Assembly: GCA_002320665.1 (NCBI GenBank)
Contig: DCKO01000058.1
Coordinates: forward strand, 1 to 15,066
Source: Micavibrio sp. UBA1672
Lineage (GTDB): Bacteria; Pseudomonadota; Alphaproteobacteria; Micavibrionales; Micavibrionaceae
Length of the DNA stretch: 15,066 bases
Direction: 5' to 3'
The position numbers were made by a program, and so were the translations under genes. The notes beneath the pieces were generated by a model. It was not told the DNA's origin. It saw only the letters and a list, made by a program, of their open reading frames with translations, and did no database searches. Below are positions 14,337-15,066 of this stretch, piece by piece (positions within the stretch are counted from its first letter, which is position 1; each line of letters begins with the position of its first letter).

Positions 14337-14705
14337 CTATAATTCAGGTTCAGCAGGCTTTGGCGTCTCATCATTTGATCTACATTGCGCAGAATGTATC
14401 TCGACAAGCTGCCTGTTGGATAAACCTGTAATTTCAAACAAAGATTGCCCCGTTTTCTTGCTATAAGCCTGAGCCATACGCTGTAACAACTCTTTTGTAC
14501 GCTGATCCCCTTCGGTCGCCGGAGGATATTGATCGGTCGGCAATTTCGATTTATTCACCAAAGAAGTTTCAGAAACCCCCATCACAGACAAACCATTAGT
14601 ATGCGGTAAAGAATCAAGCCTTTGAAAAGTTTGACGCAGCATCTTGTCATAGGCGTCATGGGCCTGCCGGATGCTACTATTTTGCTCATCATCATTATCT
14701 GTCAT
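14337..14705 (-). CDS. Hypothetical protein with ITGL motif (122 aa)
   Basis: A small soluble protein with disordered, polar ends (Asp/Asn/Gln at the start, Pro/Glu at the end) and a helical middle. The helix pair QSLFEITGLSNRQLVEIHSAQ (about 87-107) resembles ISQITGLTKREIRDINRN in the neighbouring right-edge protein: shared Ile-Thr-Gly-Leu, an Arg four residues later and a second Ile. ITGLSxRxxxxI looks like the turn of a small helix-turn-helix-type or docking motif, but no family is recognised. The ATG at 14705 follows AGGG by 7 bp and lies 12 bp after the stop of the right-edge gene, so both are in one transcript, ended by the terminator at 14278-14303. Confidence 0.75.
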   Translation of the reverse strand: MTDNDDEQNSSIRQAHDAYDKMLRQTFQRLDSLPHTNGLSVMGVSETSLVNKSKLPTDQYPPATEGDQRTKELLQRMAQAYSKKTGQSLFEITGLSNRQLVEIHSAQCRSNDETPKPAEPEL

Positions 14706-14717
14706 AACAATACCCTG

Positions 14718-15066
14718 TTAACAATCCAGTTCCAGACAAAGATCGACCAGACTGGATTCTGTTATAGTATCATCACTTTGAACTCTTGGCACGCTCTTAC
14801 GTTCAATTGGTTCAGGGCTTTGCTTGGCCACCAATTTTCCAAAACTATCATACGGCACGCCAATATCATAACGAAAACGCCCTGAGGCATCTGTTTTCAT
14901 ATTCCGGTTAATATCTCTTATTTCTCGTTTTGTTAACCCTGTGATTTGGCTGATATCACTACCATTTTCTAAACAAACATAGCCCAGCTTACTAAGCGTA
15001 CTTATATTCTCTGCCGAAGGTATAACTCCAACTTCATAGCTAGTACCTGTTTCCTTGAATCTCTCA
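14718..15066 (-). CDS. Hypothetical protein, 5' end cut by window edge
   Basis: The minus-strand frame is open from the right edge to the TAG/TAA-type stop at 14718 (at least 115 codons), so the gene starts outside the window; the ATG at 14900 is internal. The visible part is soluble and carries an ITGLTKREIRDIN motif around 14905-14950 that matches the ITGL motif of the 122-aa protein downstream. The C-terminal part has a Gly-Arg-Phe-Arg-Tyr-Asp stretch and ends in acidic residues with two cysteines. The family is unknown; the two neighbours are probably related or act on a common partner. Confidence 0.7.
   Translation of the reverse strand, partial: ERFKETGTSYEVGVIPSAENISTLSKLGYVCLENGSDISQITGLTKREIRDINRNMKTDASGRFRYDIGVPYDSFGKLVAKQSPEPIERKSVPRVQSDDTITESSLVDLCLELDC

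Noticed and set aside
1..15066. CRISPR array, tRNA/rRNA genes, attachment sites, IS elements
   Set aside because: I saw no regularly spaced short repeats, no cloverleaf-like sequence, no integrase or transposase gene and no terminal inverted repeats; the only long direct repeat is the pair at 2389 and 4189.

Overview
The window looks like an accessory, phage-flavoured stretch of an alphaproteobacterial chromosome. The support is family-level: a 3TM holin of the type linked to gene-transfer-agent release, a SleB-type cell wall hydrolase, a TerB-like protein and a DMT-family permease. No rRNA, tRNA or housekeeping marker is present, so the lineage is an inference. Twenty of the 21 protein genes lie on the minus strand. 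The exception is a gene cut by the left edge, which runs on the plus strand and converges on the holin gene.

Read in the direction of minus-strand transcription (right to left), four strong intrinsic terminators split the window into modules. (1) A gene cut by the right edge and a 122-aa gene that shares a short motif with it, ended by the hairpin at 14278-14303. (2) A small helical protein, a DEDDh-type 3'-5' exonuclease-like protein and a membrane-anchored OmpA-like protein, ended at 12522-12544. (3) A T7-type terminase large subunit, a small two-helix membrane protein, an acidic 120-aa protein and a YgjV-like membrane protein, ended at 9426-9454. (4) A membrane-anchored coiled-coil protein of prophage type followed by two unknown helical proteins, ended at 7627-7657. 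(5) A SleB endolysin, a membrane-anchored TPR protein, a TerB-like protein, an unknown helical protein, an unknown acidic 449-aa protein, an EamA permease and the 3TM holin.

The phage-type genes (terminase, coiled-coil protein, SleB, holin) lead or close these modules and mostly have clear Shine-Dalgarno sequences. No portal, capsid, tail, integrase or phage repressor gene is present. The region therefore reads as packaging and lysis genes scattered among lineage-specific cargo, either a decayed or domesticated prophage or part of a dispersed phage-like system.

Two structures are not explained by ordinary gene annotation. First, the 449-aa gene sits inside an 1800-bp unit flanked by direct repeats of about 235 bp. 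Each repeat carries the 5' end of the EamA gene and the 3' end of the neighbouring helical-protein gene; the left copy keeps EamA intact and the right copy keeps the other gene intact. Second, two intergenic stretches, upstream of sleB and downstream of the terminase, share a core of about 42 nt with an internal hairpin, enclosed by outer arms that differ in sequence between the copies but are self-complementary in each. They look like two members of a structured DNA or RNA element family.
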